Below are positions 63,757 to 64,000 of a stretch of 64,000 nucleotides of DNA, piece after piece. Within the stretch, counting starts at the first letter, position 1; each line of letters begins with the position of its first letter. Source of the stretch: UBA11889 sp046582115 (lineage in GTDB: Bacteria > Pseudomonadota > Gammaproteobacteria > Pseudomonadales > Azotimanducaceae). The notes below the pieces were generated by a model. The model did no database searches, was not told the origin of the DNA, and was given only the letters and a program-made list of their open reading frames with translations. Location: positions 3,186 to 67,185 of the forward strand of contig JAYGFA010000064.1 in NCBI GenBank assembly GCA_046582115.1, given 5' to 3'. Both the position numbers and the translations under genes were made by a program.

Positions 63757-64000
63757 TTACAAACGACGCGCACTCCACACTTCTTCGGTGGGCCATTTGG
63801 TGGCCCAAGACGCGTCGGCCCAGCCGTAATTTGAACCTGCGTCAGCTGTCGGTGCGCCAAGTTCTAAGAGACGTTCCACGACGAACTCGTTGGCCGCTAG
63901 CAGTGCAATCCATTCCCCGTGAGGGAGATGAAACTCCACTTCGTTCGACGAGAACTTCCACTGGGTCTGATAAAGGCCTAGGTAAGGCCGCTGTAATTGT
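63757..64000 (-). CDS. SAM-dependent methyltransferase, C-terminal fragment (runs off right edge)
   Basis: The last 80 codons of a minus-strand gene; the frame stays open to position 64000. QTQWKFSSNEVEFHLPHGEWIALL and VVERLLELGAP, then DASWATKWPTEEVWSARR, match the C-terminal end of class I methyltransferases in which FxLPHGEWI follows the Rossmann fold. The SAM motif lies outside the window, so the call rests on recalled family likeness. It converges on the amidohydrolase with a 5-nt gap. Confidence 0.6.
   Translation of the reverse strand, partial: QLQRPYLGLYQTQWKFSSNEVEFHLPHGEWIALLAANEFVVERLLELGAPTADAGSNYGWADASWATKWPTEEVWSARRL

Noticed and set aside
1..64000. tRNA, rRNA, CRISPR arrays, insertion sequences and prophage genes
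   Set aside because: No tRNA-like TPsiC arms with matching stems, no spaced direct repeats and no transposase, integrase or phage protein was recognised by reading.

Overview
The window is a chromosomal, origin-proximal segment of a gammaproteobacterium. The evidence is gene order: atpB-atpI / parB-parA-rsmG-mnmG-mnmE-yidC-yidD-rnpA-rpmH / oriC / dnaA-dnaN-recF-gyrB, then trkH-trkA-rsmB-fmt-def, purE-tsaC-aroE, thrB / polA / engB / dsbA. From memory this resembles the Pseudomonas type of ori region. The catabolic genes further right (acyl-CoA dehydrogenase, enoyl-CoA hydratases, PhyH dioxygenases, amidase, amidohydrolase) fit a free-living aerobic heterotroph. No rRNA, tRNA, CRISPR, IS element or prophage was recognised.

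Region 1 (1-16.5 kb) is the replication and partition core. Minus-strand genes run leftward from rpmH and plus-strand genes run rightward from dnaA, with an AT-rich intergenic origin (about 8.70-9.06 kb) carrying a DnaA-box cluster. Two parS sites lie inside recF, 10 kb from their partition genes parAB. gyrB and plsC meet tail to tail. Beyond plsC sits a decayed tag gene (3-methyladenine DNA glycosylase I).

Region 2 (16.5-32.4 kb) is housekeeping: potassium uptake (trkHA), rRNA methylation, formylation and deformylation of initiator Met (fmt-def), an overlapping purE-tsaC-aroE operon behind a convincing promoter, a Sco-type copper chaperone, ergothioneine synthesis (egtBD), thrB, polA, engB and dsbA. 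The Pol I protein has lost the catalytic residues of its proofreading domain.

Region 3 (32.4-64 kb) is accessory metabolism with frequent strand switching: SDRs, PhyH dioxygenases (one broken by a stop), rsgA, an acyl-CoA carboxylase subunit, arfB, a GNAT/PEP-mutase pair, a beta-lactamase-fold hydrolase, eukaryote-type glutamine synthetase II, a yejABE peptide transporter whose binding protein has suffered a large internal deletion, DNA polymerase II (polB), an amidase, cytochromes b561 and c', a MATE pump, fatty-acid or aromatic-acid CoA enzymes and an amidohydrolase. A methyltransferase gene runs off the right edge.

Three clear pseudogenes (tag, phyH, yejA) and one suspect gene (atpI) show recent local gene decay or, less likely, assembly errors. 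Many convergent gene pairs have stop codons that abut or overlap. I see no obviously new multi-gene system; the most informative items are the parS pair in recF, the proofreading-dead Pol I, and the fresh pseudogenes.
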